Below are positions 23,761-32,942 of a stretch of 64,000 bases of DNA, in pieces (the stretch's first letter is position 1; the number at the start of each line of letters is the position of its first letter). Under the pieces are notes generated by a model that made no database searches, was not told where the DNA came from, and was given only the letters and a program-made list of their open reading frames with translations. Origin of the DNA: an uncultured Serinicoccus sp. (GTDB lineage Bacteria; Actinomycetota; Actinomycetes; Actinomycetales; Dermatophilaceae). The stretch lies in contig NZ_CANKYH010000001.1 of NCBI RefSeq assembly GCF_947487915.1, forward strand, positions 62,001 through 126,000. Reading direction: 5' to 3'. The position numbers and the translations under genes were made by a program.

Positions 23761-24345
23761 TCAGCGCGGCGCCTTCACCAGCTGCTGGTGCAGGTGCCGA
23801 GCCTGCTCGGGCGGCGGCAGCGTGGCGTCCACCGCGAGGTGCGGCGCGGCCGGCGGGGCGAGGTCCACCCCGGCGAGGTAGCCGTCGAGGTCCGCCAGCT
23901 TGGCGTGGTCCCGCTGCGCCCCCCGCGCCCGCAGCCGCTCGCCGAGCTCACCGGCGGAGATCTCCAGCCAGGCCAGCCACGGGTCACCGCCGGCCTCGGT
24001 CAACGTCCGGGCGAGCACGGCCCACACCCCCGGGTCCGCCCGCTCTGCCGTGAAGGGCGCCACGAGCACCACCGGCGTGCCGGTGCGCAGGCAGTCCTGG
24101 GCCGCGCCCACGAGGCAGGCGTACCTCGCCCGGCGCACCTGCGGCGCGACCTGCGGGTCGTCATACCCCTGGCCCCCGAGCGAGGCCAGGAGCAGGTCCA
24201 CGAGCGGGTTCGTCACCGTGTCGAGGTCCAGCAGCGCCGCCCCGAGCACCCGGGCCAGCTCCTGCCCGGTCGAGGTCTTCCCGGCCCCGGGTGCCCCGGT
24301 GACCGCCACTGCCAGCTGCTCTCCCACGGCGGCCAGACTAGTCAC
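23761..24345 (-). CDS. P-loop kinase-like protein (AAA/shikimate-kinase fold)
   Basis: A 194-residue NTP-binding protein with Walker A TGAPGAGKTST near residue 16, acidic LLDLDTVTNP near 38, and a lid-like basic stretch near 145 (RLRARGAQRDHAK). The shape is of a small-molecule or nucleotide kinase (gluconate/shikimate/adenylylsulfate kinase-like). Substrate unknown. Its GTG at 24345 overlaps the GH2 gene stop (GTGA), with a second candidate GTG at 24327. As the last gene of the glycoside-hydrolase transcript, it may phosphorylate a sugar released from the glycan, but the sequence gives no direct proof. Confidence 0.7.
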   Translation of the reverse strand: MTSLAAVGEQLAVAVTGAPGAGKTSTGQELARVLGAALLDLDTVTNPLVDLLLASLGGQGYDDPQVAPQVRRARYACLVGAAQDCLRTGTPVVLVAPFTAERADPGVWAVLARTLTEAGGDPWLAWLEISAGELGERLRARGAQRDHAKLADLDGYLAGVDLAPPAAPHLAVDATLPPPEQARHLHQQLVKAPR

Positions 24346-26186
24346 TCCTGCTCGTAGGCCGCCTCGGCACCGAAGACCGCGCGGATGCGGGCCATGTCGA
24401 ACTTCACCGAGCGGTCGAAGCCGTAGATGCCGTTCTTCTCCTGGAACACGTCGGTGAGCTGGGTGTAGCAGTAGCCGAACATCAGCGGGTCCTGGTCCAG
24501 CACCCGGGTCAGGCCCTCCACCCGGGCGTAGAACTCCTCCTCGTCCCGCACCCGGTCGCCGTAGCCCCAGGAGGCGCCGGAGTCGTTCGCCTCGTCGGAC
24601 CGGGAGCGCTCCTGCTCCGGGACCCACCAGATCCCGCCGTACTCGCTGCAGAAGTACGGCTGGCCGGCGTACGGCAGGGAGTAGGCGGGGGCGCCGGGCT
24701 GGCACGCCCCGGTGTTCTCCCCGGTGTTGGTCCAGGGCGACCCCTCCGCCAGGCCGGACATGTGCTCGGCGAGGACCGCCGGGTCCTGCGCGTAGTCGTG
24801 GCTGTCCCAGACGTCGGTGGCCGCGACCCGGTGGCTGTATCCCGAGGCGTCGATGACCGGTCGGGTGCGGTCGATGCCCTTGGTCGCCCAGTACATCGCG
24901 TGGGTCACGTCGTCGAGCGCGGTGAACCGGTCGTGCAGGAACTGGTGGGTCTCGTTGAGCGGGCACCAGCCGACGACGGAGGGGTGGGAGTAGTCGCGCT
25001 CGACCGCCTCGACCCACTGGGCGACGAAGGTCGGCCCGTGCCCCTGGTTGTGCCCGGCCGGCCCGGCCCCGGAGACCCCCCAGTCGGGGAACTCGCCCCA
25101 GACGAGGTAGCCCAGCCGGTCGCAGTGGTGCAGGAAGCGCTCCTCGGCGATCTTCTGGTGGATGCGGGCCCCGTTGAAGCCGGCCGCCAGCCCGAGCTCG
25201 ATGTCGGCGACCAGCGCCTCCTCGCTCGGGGCGGTCATCAGCGAGTCGGGCCAGTACCCCTGGTCCAGGACCAGGCGCTGGAAGACGGGCTCGCCGTTGA
25301 GCAGGATGCGGTGCCCGTCGATCGCGAGGGTGCGCAGCCCGGCGTAGGACTCCAGCTCGTCCAGCACCTCTCCCCCGGCGTCCAGCAGCTCCAGGTGCAG
25401 CCGGTAGAGGTGCGGGTCCGCCGGGCCCCACCAGCGTCGCCGGTCGGCGGGGACGTCGAGGCGCAGCCGCGGCACCAGCTGGCGCCCGACCGCCGCCTCC
25501 GCGGTGGCGACCTCCCCGGCGTCGTCGCCGAGGGTGGCGCGCACCCGCTGCCCCGGTATGCCGCCGGTCACCGGCAGCTCCACGTCGAAGGCCCCGGCGG
25601 CGTCCGGGGTGATCCGCGCCCGGCCCAGGAAGCTGCTCGGCACCGACTCCAGCCAGACCGGCTGCCAGATGCCGGTGGTGCGCGGGTACTGCGCGTGCGT
25701 GCCGTGGAACCAGGTCGCCTGCTTGCCGCGCGGCAGCAGCTCGTGCCGCGGGTCCCGGGCCCGGATGACCAGGGTCGCCGACCGACGGCCGGCCAGCGCC
25801 GCGGTGAGGTCCAGCGTGAAGCTGGTGTGCCCGCCGCGGTGCCGGCCGACCTCGGTGCCGTCCACCCAGACGGTGGCGTCGTGGTCGATCGCCTGGCAGT
25901 GCAGCAGGACCCGGTCCTGGACCGGCCAGTCCGCCGGCAGCTCCACGGCGCGGCGGTACCACACCGCCTCGTGCCAGTCGAGGTCGTCGACCCCGGACAG
26001 CGCGGACTCCGGGGCGAACGGGACCAGGATGGAGGACCCCAACTCCCGGTCGAGCAGCCCGCGTTCCAGGCCCGAGTCGCCGGGGTCTCGCTCGAACTCC
26101 CAGGTGCCGTTGAGGCTCATCCAGCGCCCGTCCGGGCGGACGAACTGGGGGCGGGGGTGCTCCGGGCGGGGGACGTCCGCGCTCAT
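24342..26186 (-). CDS. glycoside hydrolase family 2 enzyme
   Basis: A 614-residue GH2 protein with the standard order: N-terminal sugar-binding jelly roll (LNGTWEFERDPGD, WYRRAVELP, VWVDGTEVGRHRGGHTSF), immunoglobulin-like middle, and a TIM barrel. The acid/base Glu is E412 in PLNETHQ and the nucleophile is E515 in CSEYGGIW. No signal peptide is visible, so it is probably cytoplasmic and acts on imported oligosaccharides. It overlaps the upstream GH43 stop (ATGA). The family includes beta-galactosidases, glucuronidases, mannosidases and arabinopyranosidases; with GH43 partners an arabinan or arabinogalactan side-chain activity is plausible. Specificity cannot be read directly. Confidence 0.88.
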   Translation of the reverse strand: MSADVPRPEHPRPQFVRPDGRWMSLNGTWEFERDPGDSGLERGLLDRELGSSILVPFAPESALSGVDDLDWHEAVWYRRAVELPADWPVQDRVLLHCQAIDHDATVWVDGTEVGRHRGGHTSFTLDLTAALAGRRSATLVIRARDPRHELLPRGKQATWFHGTHAQYPRTTGIWQPVWLESVPSSFLGRARITPDAAGAFDVELPVTGGIPGQRVRATLGDDAGEVATAEAAVGRQLVPRLRLDVPADRRRWWGPADPHLYRLHLELLDAGGEVLDELESYAGLRTLAIDGHRILLNGEPVFQRLVLDQGYWPDSLMTAPSEEALVADIELGLAAGFNGARIHQKIAEERFLHHCDRLGYLVWGEFPDWGVSGAGPAGHNQGHGPTFVAQWVEAVERDYSHPSVVGWCPLNETHQFLHDRFTALDDVTHAMYWATKGIDRTRPVIDASGYSHRVAATDVWDSHDYAQDPAVLAEHMSGLAEGSPWTNTGENTGACQPGAPAYSLPYAGQPYFCSEYGGIWWVPEQERSRSDEANDSGASWGYGDRVRDEEEFYARVEGLTRVLDQDPLMFGYCYTQLTDVFQEKNGIYGFDRSVKFDMARIRAVFGAEAAYEQE

Positions 26187-27271
26187 CGGCCCACCCCGGC
26201 CTCCGGTGCCACCGGGTGGTCGACGGTGGGTTGCTCCACCTCGACGCCGCCGTCCTGCGTGAAGGTCACCCGGGAGAGCCACATCTGCCGCCCGACGGCC
26301 TCGTCGCCGACCGCGCCGGGGACCCAGGCGTGGTAAACCATCCACAGCTGCCCGTCGACCTCGATCAGTGAGTTGTGACCGGGCCCGGCGGCGACCTCGT
26401 TGGCGACCAGCACCGGCTCCGGGTCCTTGGTGAAGGGACCGGTCGGGCTGTCCGAGACGGCGTGACCGACGGCATACGCCTCGGTCCAGAAGCCGTTGCC
26501 GGAGTAGAACAGGTGGAAGCGGCCCTCGTGCTCCCAGACCGAGGGCCCCTCGACGAGCATGTCCTCCCAGGGCTGGTCCTGCTGCAGCACGTCCACGGTC
26601 TCCCCCTCCACGCTCATCCCGTCCTCGGCGAGCCGGGCCACCCGGATGAAGGTGTCCACGCCGACGTGGTTGCCGTCGTTCTTCCAGTAGAGGTAGGCGG
26701 TGCCGTCGGAGGCGATGAACGGGCTGGTGTCGATCGAGCCGCCCTCCTCGATCTCGCACAGCAGCGGCTCGTCCGACTCGTCGACGTACGGCCCGGCCGC
26801 CTGGTCGGATACGGCCACCGAGATGCACTGCCGGTCCTCACCGGACAGGGCGGTCGTGTAGTACATCCGGTAGCTGCCGTCGGCCCAGCGGATCGTCTCC
26901 GGCGCCCAGACCTTGCCGGGGGTGGACCAGCCCGGCAGCGCGGGTAGTGCGTCGCTGCCCTGCGACCAGTCGACCATGTCCTCGCTCAGGGCGGTCTGCA
27001 CGTTCATCGCGTTGCCGTTGGTGGCGAACGCGATGTAGCCGCCGTCCTCGTCGGCCAGGATGTGCGGGTCGGGGAAGTTGGTCGGGTGGACAGGGTTGGT
27101 GAACCCGGTGCCTGCGGCCACGTCGGCCTCGCTCTCGGTGGTCTGCTCGGTGGTCTGGTCGGTGGTCCGGTCGGTCGCCGCGTCCGGGCCTGCCCCGCCC
27201 CCGCCGGCGCACCCGGCGAGGACGAGGAGGGCGAGGGGTATGCCGACCGCGCGCCTCGTCCGGCGCCTCAC
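26183..27271 (-). CDS. secreted GH43 lipoprotein (arabinanase/arabinofuranosidase type)
   Basis: A 362-residue lipoprotein with lipobox LVLAGC near residue 19, a Thr/Asp/Glu-rich linker, then a five-bladed beta-propeller. The GH43 catalytic pattern is visible: base Asp in NFPDPHILADEDG, second Asp region around the KVWAPETIRW strand (modulator position), and acid Glu in DMLVEGPSVWEHEG. The GTG at 27271 overlaps the stop of the preceding GH43 gene (GTGA). It sits at the outer face of the membrane, where it would trim arabinose- or xylose-containing chains before uptake by the adjacent ABC importer. Exact linkage specificity is not predictable. Confidence 0.87.
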   Translation of the reverse strand: MRRRTRRAVGIPLALLVLAGCAGGGGAGPDAATDRTTDQTTEQTTESEADVAAGTGFTNPVHPTNFPDPHILADEDGGYIAFATNGNAMNVQTALSEDMVDWSQGSDALPALPGWSTPGKVWAPETIRWADGSYRMYYTTALSGEDRQCISVAVSDQAAGPYVDESDEPLLCEIEEGGSIDTSPFIASDGTAYLYWKNDGNHVGVDTFIRVARLAEDGMSVEGETVDVLQQDQPWEDMLVEGPSVWEHEGRFHLFYSGNGFWTEAYAVGHAVSDSPTGPFTKDPEPVLVANEVAAGPGHNSLIEVDGQLWMVYHAWVPGAVGDEAVGRQMWLSRVTFTQDGGVEVEQPTVDHPVAPEAGVGR

Positions 27272-29547
27272 GGCGCCGACTCGTAGACGGTCAGCTCGTG
27301 GAAGCGGGCGTCGACCGCGGGTTCGGCGCCGCCGCCGGCGTAGAGGCCCAGGCGGGGGTCGGTGTCCGCGGGGAAGGTCCATGCCGCTCCCCACACCCAG
27401 GACTCGCCGGCGTCCCTGCTGATCCCCGCGCGGTAGACGTGCTCGCCCTCGGCGTTGGTGGTGTGCGCCAGCCGCATCGCCATCCTCGGGGCCGGAGCCC
27501 CGATGATCGCCCCGGCGTAGATCGTCCGCTCGTCGCCCTCGGCGACCGCGACCTCCCGGCCGTACTCGACCGTCCGGGTGTTCCAGATGGCCACCGATCC
27601 CAGCCGGGCGAAGTCGTCGTCGTCCTCGTGGACGATGAGGCCGGCCTGCTGGTAGTTGCGGACGGTGTCCTCGCCGAGGTCCAGGGTCAGCTCGGTCTCG
27701 GCGATCCAGTCACCCTCCGGCATGTCGCGCAGCAGCAGGGCGCCGGTGTTCGTGGCGCCGACGGCGTCGACCGACCGGAGCGGCCAGACGAGGTCACCGT
27801 CCTCGGTGGCGATGTCCTCCTGCGGGCGCACCCACTCCCAGGAGGGGTCCACCCCGGTGGTGAAGGTGTCCCGGAAGAGGACGTCCCCGGGCTCGGGGTC
27901 CGGCACCGCCTCGGTGACGGGCACCGCCTCGGTCTGCACCCCGACGTTGTCGACCCGGGCGCCGTCGCCGGCCAGCAGCACCGGCGCCGCGGCGAGGGAG
28001 AAGCCGGGGAAGGAGGCGTCGGCCAGCGCCATCGGGTCGTTGAGATCGGCCGCGGACACCTGCGCGGTGGCGCTGCGGGCTCCGGCCTCGACGGTGAGCG
28101 TGCGCCAGCCCTGCCCGGTGGGCAGCGGGGTGACGGACTCGTCGACGACCTCCTTCGCGCCCATCAGGACAGCGGTCCGCAGCTCGCCGGCCGCGCCGTC
28201 GTAGGTGACCCGGACCCTCTTCGGGTGCGCGCCCAGGGTGAGGGTGAGCGTGTCCTCCGCCCGGACGTCCAGGCGCACCCGGGCCGCTTCGCCGGGGGCC
28301 GTCGCACGGCTGGTCGTGGTGCCCTGGAGCACCCCGACGTCGCCACCCTGCGGGTCCTGAGCCCTGCTCATCCCGGTGAAGGCGGTGGCCGGGTCGGCGG
28401 GGTCACCGGGCAGCAGCGAGGAGGTCACCGGCAGCGGCTGCGGGCCCTCGGACGGACCGGCGCCGGCGTTGGTGCGCGGCCAGCCGTCGATCCAGTCGAG
28501 CCGGTCGAGGAGCATCGGGCGCCGGTTGATGCCGAACGGGTCGGACAGCCAGGGCTCGTCCTTGTCGATCGCGTGGTAGACGATGAAGTCCTGTCCGGTC
28601 GCGTCGGTGAGGACGGAGTGGTGGCCGGCACCGACCCAGCTGTTGCCGTTCTGCGTGAGGACCGTCGTGCCGCCGGTGACGGAGGCGGACAGGTCGAGAC
28701 CGTCGGCGTCCAGGAAGGGGCCGCGCGGGTCCTTCGAGCGACCGGCGAAGACCGAGTAGCCGGTGGCCGGGCCCGCGCAGCAGTTGGCGGAGGAGCCCAT
28801 GAGGTAGTACCAGCCGTCGTGCTCGACGACGTAGGCGCCCTCGTAGCGGTCGTTGATCGCGACCGGGGTGGGCTCCCCGACCGGCGTGAGGCCGTCGGCG
28901 CTGACCTCGGTCACCTCCAGGCCGCCGAAGTAGGAGCCGTAGTAGAGCCACTGGCGCCCGTCGGTGCTCGTGAACCCCGCGGGGTCGAAGGTCCACAGGA
29001 ACCGGCCGTCGTCCAGCTGCCGCGGCGCCACGATGGGCTCGTCGGCCGGCACCCACGGGCCGGCCGGGTCCGCGGAGGTGGCGACCCCGATCGCGGAGTC
29101 CTCACCGGGGTTGCGGGTGGTGTCGGTGACGGTGAAGTAGAGGACGTACTGACCGTCGACGTAGCGGATGTCGGGGGCCCACAGGCCCGCCGACTCCTCC
29201 GCCCAGGTGGGGCGGTTGGTGTCGTCGAAGATGGTGCCGACGTACTCCCAGGTCGCCCAGTCGCGGGTGCGCGAGATGTGCCCGATGCCCGGCTCCTGGC
29301 CGGCGTAGAGCGGGTCGGCGGTGGCGTAGGCATACCACCAGCCGTCCTTGCCCTGGATGACCGCCGGGTCGGCGTAGGTGTCGGAGAAGGCGTCGCTGAC
29401 CGCGTTGGTGTAGGTGCCCTCGGGCGCCGCGGGGGCGGCGGGTGCCGCGGGCGCCGCGGGGGCCGCGAGACCGGGTCCGGCCAGGGTCGCGCTCAGGGCG
29501 AGCGCGGTCCCGGCGGCGAGCAGGGCACGGCGTGGGTGGTGGGTCAT
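27268..29547 (-). CDS. large secreted GH43 enzyme with C-terminal accessory domain
   Basis: A 759-residue exported enzyme: signal peptide ending near GLAAPA, an Ala-Ala-Pro repeat linker, then a GH43 propeller (~45-370) with catalytic Asp in DTYADPAVIQ, Asp in GLWAPDIRYVDG and acid Glu in DRYEGAYVVEHDG. A CC pair follows in SSANCCAG. Residues ~400-530 are a beta-rich domain, and ~560-759 resemble a laminin-G/DUF1349-like beta sandwich (FRDTFTTGVDPSWEW to the end), often carbohydrate-binding. AAGGAG lies six bases before the ATG at 29547. It is the fourth gene from the importer and probably performs the first extracellular cuts on arabinan or arabinoxylan. Confidence 0.87.
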   Translation of the reverse strand: MTHHPRRALLAAGTALALSATLAGPGLAAPAAPAAPAAPAAPEGTYTNAVSDAFSDTYADPAVIQGKDGWWYAYATADPLYAGQEPGIGHISRTRDWATWEYVGTIFDDTNRPTWAEESAGLWAPDIRYVDGQYVLYFTVTDTTRNPGEDSAIGVATSADPAGPWVPADEPIVAPRQLDDGRFLWTFDPAGFTSTDGRQWLYYGSYFGGLEVTEVSADGLTPVGEPTPVAINDRYEGAYVVEHDGWYYLMGSSANCCAGPATGYSVFAGRSKDPRGPFLDADGLDLSASVTGGTTVLTQNGNSWVGAGHHSVLTDATGQDFIVYHAIDKDEPWLSDPFGINRRPMLLDRLDWIDGWPRTNAGAGPSEGPQPLPVTSSLLPGDPADPATAFTGMSRAQDPQGGDVGVLQGTTTSRATAPGEAARVRLDVRAEDTLTLTLGAHPKRVRVTYDGAAGELRTAVLMGAKEVVDESVTPLPTGQGWRTLTVEAGARSATAQVSAADLNDPMALADASFPGFSLAAAPVLLAGDGARVDNVGVQTEAVPVTEAVPDPEPGDVLFRDTFTTGVDPSWEWVRPQEDIATEDGDLVWPLRSVDAVGATNTGALLLRDMPEGDWIAETELTLDLGEDTVRNYQQAGLIVHEDDDDFARLGSVAIWNTRTVEYGREVAVAEGDERTIYAGAIIGAPAPRMAMRLAHTTNAEGEHVYRAGISRDAGESWVWGAAWTFPADTDPRLGLYAGGGAEPAVDARFHELTVYESAP

Positions 29548-29624
29548 GGGCATCTCCTTCGATGCGGGACGGTCGGGACGGTCGGCGAGTGCGGGGCGCG
29601 GGCGGGTCGAGGACGGTGCGCGCC

Positions 29625-30452
29625 TCAGCCCTTGACCCCCGAGGTGGCCACGCCGTCGATGACGTAGCGCTGGACGAAGACGTAGAGCAGCAGCACCGGG
29701 AGCGAGGCGATGACGGCGCCGGCCATGATGACCGGGTAGTCGATGGTGTAGGCGCCCTGCAGCTTGGACAGCCCGATGGGCAGGGTGAGCCGCGCGTCGT
29801 TGAAGAGCACGTAGAGCGGCCAGATGAAGTCGTTCCAGTTCGCCAGGAAGCTCAGCACCAGCAGGGTCACCAGGGCCGGCGTCGCGTTCGGGAGCATGAT
29901 CCGGAAGAACGTGGTGAACGGCCCGGCACCGTCGATCCGGGCGCTCTCCTCGAACTCCTTGGGCAGGGACAGGAAGAACTGCCGCATGAAGAACACCCCG
30001 AAGGCGCCGGCCGCCCCGGGCACGACGATGGCTGCGAGGGTGTCGAGCCAGCCGAGCCGGTCCAGGGTGAGGAAGTTGGGCATGAGGAAGATGAACCCGG
30101 GGACGAACATCGTGGAGATGATCACCCCGAACATGAGGTTCTTCCCGGGGAAGTCCATCCGCGCCAGGGCGTAGCCGGCCAGCGACGCGGTCAGCACCAC
30201 CAGCAGCGCGTGCGCGGTGGCCGCGAGCATGGAGTTGAGGAACCAGCGCAGCACCGGGTTGTCCGCCGAGGTGAAGAGCACCTCGTAGGCCCGGAAGGTG
30301 ATCTCTCCGGGCAGCAGACCGGGGTCGGCGGACTGCGCCTCCGCGGTCGGCTTCAGCGACGTGAGCAGCATGGCCGCGATGGGTCCGACGAAGACGACCG
30401 AGAGCAGCGTCAGCACCACCCACAGCAGCGGGTTCCGGGCGGCGCGCCTCAT
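29625..30452 (-). CDS. carbohydrate ABC importer permease (MalG/AraQ type)
   Basis: A 275-residue permease with six transmembrane helices. The EAA loop that contacts the ATPase is FEESARIDGAGPFTTFFRI, residues ~185-203, and the helix-end motif LPIGLSKLQG is near 228. The last helix ends with FVQRYVIDGVATSGVKG, characteristic of MalG-type CUT1 permeases. Its ATG at 30452 overlaps the partner permease stop (ATGA). No dedicated ATPase gene is nearby; CUT1 systems in actinobacteria commonly share one MsmK/MsiK-type ATPase encoded elsewhere. A 77-bp gap precedes the large GH43 gene. Confidence 0.93.
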   Translation of the reverse strand: MRRAARNPLLWVVLTLLSVVFVGPIAAMLLTSLKPTAEAQSADPGLLPGEITFRAYEVLFTSADNPVLRWFLNSMLAATAHALLVVLTASLAGYALARMDFPGKNLMFGVIISTMFVPGFIFLMPNFLTLDRLGWLDTLAAIVVPGAAGAFGVFFMRQFFLSLPKEFEESARIDGAGPFTTFFRIMLPNATPALVTLLVLSFLANWNDFIWPLYVLFNDARLTLPIGLSKLQGAYTIDYPVIMAGAVIASLPVLLLYVFVQRYVIDGVATSGVKG

Positions 30453-31468
30453 CGCACGGTCCCCAGGCTCGCGGGGGTGGCCGGGACCTGCGGGTCCGAC
30501 GGCTCCGGGGGAGGCCCGTCGTTCCCCCTGCGGCGCCGTCGCTCCGCGCGCTGCACCCGGGCCTGCTCGGCCGCGTCCTTGTCCCGCATGAGCCAGAAGT
30601 TGGCGATCGAGACGACGGCCAGGAAGAGGGCCAGCAGGTAGCTCTGCGCGGCCGCCGCCCCCATCTGGTAGCGGCTCAGCCCCAGCTCGGTGATCACCAT
30701 GATCGCCGTCTGGGTCGACTGCGAGGGTCCACCCTGGGTGATGAGGTAGGACTGGCCGAACATGTTGGCGCTGGCCAGCACGGTGATGACCACCACGAAG
30801 ATCATGACCGGGCGCAGCCCGGGCAGGGTCACGTGGACGAAGCTCGCCCACCACCCGGCGCCGTCGAGGGCGGCCGCCTCGTAGTGCTCGGCGGGGATGT
30901 CGCCCAGCCCGGCCAGGAAGATGACGGCGTTGAAGCCCAGGGTCCACCACACCGTGACCCCGACCAGGCTGACCCAGGCCCACGGCTGCGAGGTGGTCCA
31001 CGAGATGTCGGTGCCGAGGTAGGCGTTGACCAGCCCGAAGTTGCCGTCCAGCAGGTAGCGCCACATGAGGCCGATCACCGCGACCCCCAGCACGTAGGGC
31101 GCGAAGAACATGGCCCGGAAGAAGGTCCGGCCCGGGAACTTCTGCTGCAGCAGCAGGGCCAGCAGCAGCGGGAGCACCAGCAGGAAGGGCACGCTGATCA
31201 CCGTGAACAGCAGGGTGTTGCCCATGCCGTTCCAGAAGTCCCGGAAGACCACCGAGGCGGGGTCCATGAGGTCGGTGTAGTTCTGCAGCCCGAGGAAGCG
31301 CTGCGAGCTCATCATGTAGTCCCAGTCGTGCAGGCTGATCCACAGCCCGTAGACGGCAGGGAAGGCCACGAAGGCGACGAACAGGGCCAGGTAGGGCGCC
31401 AGGAACAGGTAGGGCGTCAGGGGGGAGCCGGTGCGCCCGCCCCTGACCGGGGTACGGGGCGTGGCCAT
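30449..31468 (-). CDS. carbohydrate ABC importer permease (MalF/AraP type)
   Basis: A 339-residue permease with six predicted helices starting near residue 20. The EAA loop is HYEAAALDGAGWWASFVHV around residue 210, followed by TLPGLRPVMIFV. Helix 1 and the large loop after it match MalF-like CUT1 proteins lacking extra N-terminal helices. The C-terminal ~40 residues are Arg- then Pro-rich. The start at 31468 shares one base with the binding-protein stop (TGATG). With the binding lipoprotein and second permease it forms an oligosaccharide importer. Confidence 0.93.
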   Translation of the reverse strand: MATPRTPVRGGRTGSPLTPYLFLAPYLALFVAFVAFPAVYGLWISLHDWDYMMSSQRFLGLQNYTDLMDPASVVFRDFWNGMGNTLLFTVISVPFLLVLPLLLALLLQQKFPGRTFFRAMFFAPYVLGVAVIGLMWRYLLDGNFGLVNAYLGTDISWTTSQPWAWVSLVGVTVWWTLGFNAVIFLAGLGDIPAEHYEAAALDGAGWWASFVHVTLPGLRPVMIFVVVITVLASANMFGQSYLITQGGPSQSTQTAIMVITELGLSRYQMGAAAAQSYLLALFLAVVSIANFWLMRDKDAAEQARVQRAERRRRRGNDGPPPEPSDPQVPATPASLGTVR

Positions 31469-32811
31469 CAGCCGCTGTAGCGCGAGGCGTTCTCGTCGAG
31501 GATCGCCTGGGCCCGGGACGCGGTGTCGGCGAGGATGGCCTCCGGGTCGGCGCCGCTGAGGACGGCCTCGTTGAGCGCGCGGTCGAACTCGGCCATGCAG
31601 TCGCTGATCCCCGGGACCGTCGGGATGAAGCGGAGGTCGTCGAGCTGCTCCGCCAGGGTGGACTGCTCCTCCAGCGCCTCGAACTCGGGGGTCTCGCGGG
31701 CCGAGTTGCGGGCCGGCACCTGACCGGCCTCGGCCCACGCCTGCGACTGCTCGGAGATCCAGCTGACGAAGACCCGGGAGGCCTGGGCCTTGTCGGCGTC
31801 GGCGTTGCGCTGGCGGGGCAGCACGAACTGGTGGGAGCCCGCCCACACCCCGCCCGAGCCACCGATGTCGGGCAGCGGCGCGACGCCCCAGCTGATGTCG
31901 GTCTGCTTGAGGTCGTTGATCTGCCAGATGCCGTTCCAGTTGAACGCCGTGGTGCCGTTCTTGAGCGCGACGTAGTCGGCGTCCTGGTCCACGTTGGCCG
32001 GCGAGTAGCCGTTCTTGGCGAGGTCCACCCACCAGGTGAGGGCCTCCACCCCCGGCGCCTCACCCCAGGTGACCTGCGTGCCCTCGTCGTTGAAGAGACT
32101 GCCGCCGAACTGGTAGATGAGAGCCTGCACCGACAGCCCCCCGGTGAACGGGAACGGGCTGGCCCAGTGCCCCTCGATGCCGGCCGCCTTGAGGTCCTCC
32201 AGCGCCGCCATGTAGCTGTCGTGGTCGGTCGGCGGGGCCTCCGGGTCCAGCCCGGCCTGCTCCATGACGTCCTTGTTGTAGTAGAAGCCCAGGGGGTGGA
32301 CGTCCAACGGGATGGCGAAGCGCTGGCCGTCGTAGATCCCGGCGGTCCAGGGGACCTCCGCGAAGTCGGACTCGGCCAGCTCCAGCGCCGCGGCGACGTC
32401 GTCCAGCGGCTGGATGACGTTGCGGGCGGCGTTGGTCGCCACCGAGTCGAGGTGCATGATGCCGATGTCCGGGCCGTTGCCGGAGGTGACCGCGGAGGGG
32501 AGCCGGGAGTAGTAGTCCGCCCACTGCATCGTCGTCATCGTCACCGCGATGTTCTCGTGCTCGGAGTTGAAGGTGTCGACCAGGGCCTTCATGGTCGGCC
32601 CGTCACCGCCGGTGAAGCCGTTCCAGAAGGCCAGGTCGACCGGAGGGCCGTCGTAGCCCCCGGCGCCACCGTCACCGGTGGCCACTGCCTGGTCGGCGCT
32701 GTCGCGCGGCGAGCTCCCGCCGCACGCCGCGAGCGAGGCGGTCATGCCTCCGGCCGCGGCGAGGGACAGGAAGGATCGACGGCTGAACGGAGAGCGGGTC
32801 GGCTGGGTCAT
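31468..32811 (-). CDS. CUT1 oligosaccharide-binding lipoprotein
   Basis: A 447-residue extracellular solute-binding protein family 1. The head has twin arginines (FSRRSFLSLAAAGG) and a lipobox SLAAC at about residue 31, so Tat export before lipidation is possible. The mature lobe starts PVDLAFWNGFTGGDGP; aromatic residues typical of sugar stacking occur in FNWNGIW and GVWAGSHQFVLP. The ATG at 32811 has only a weak GGAC upstream; an in-frame ATG 13 codons earlier would push the basic region away from the membrane segment and is less likely. First gene of the glycan island, with LacI-type half-sites just upstream. Confidence 0.92.
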   Translation of the reverse strand: MTQPTRSPFSRRSFLSLAAAGGMTASLAACGGSSPRDSADQAVATGDGGAGGYDGPPVDLAFWNGFTGGDGPTMKALVDTFNSEHENIAVTMTTMQWADYYSRLPSAVTSGNGPDIGIMHLDSVATNAARNVIQPLDDVAAALELAESDFAEVPWTAGIYDGQRFAIPLDVHPLGFYYNKDVMEQAGLDPEAPPTDHDSYMAALEDLKAAGIEGHWASPFPFTGGLSVQALIYQFGGSLFNDEGTQVTWGEAPGVEALTWWVDLAKNGYSPANVDQDADYVALKNGTTAFNWNGIWQINDLKQTDISWGVAPLPDIGGSGGVWAGSHQFVLPRQRNADADKAQASRVFVSWISEQSQAWAEAGQVPARNSARETPEFEALEEQSTLAEQLDDLRFIPTVPGISDCMAEFDRALNEAVLSGADPEAILADTASRAQAILDENASRYSG

Positions 32812-32829
32812 GAGACGTCCTTGTCCTCG

Positions 32830-32891
32830 TTTACAACGGATAACCACCATGGTTCACCCAGGAGTATGCCGTGGGTGTGCAACGTTGTAAA
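32830..32891. promoter_or_regulatory. divergent LacI-type operator half-sites
   Basis: TTTACAACG (32830-32838) and CGTTGTAAA (32883-32891) are exact reverse complements 44 bases apart, and the second overlaps the small palindrome CAACGTTG (32880-32887). They lie between the leftward binding-protein gene (32811) and the rightward LacI gene (32943). Each resembles half of an A/T-flanked, CG-centred LacI-family site, so a regulator could bridge both to control both directions. Confidence 0.6.
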
Positions 32892-32942
32892 GAGCACCGC
32901 CGCGCGGCGTGTCGGCGATCGGCCTACCCCTACCATGGCTCC

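Noticed and set aside
32811..32850. Upstream start at 32850 for the CUT1 binding protein
   Set aside because: It would place 13 residues before the twin-arginine signal and would read through an operator half-site.
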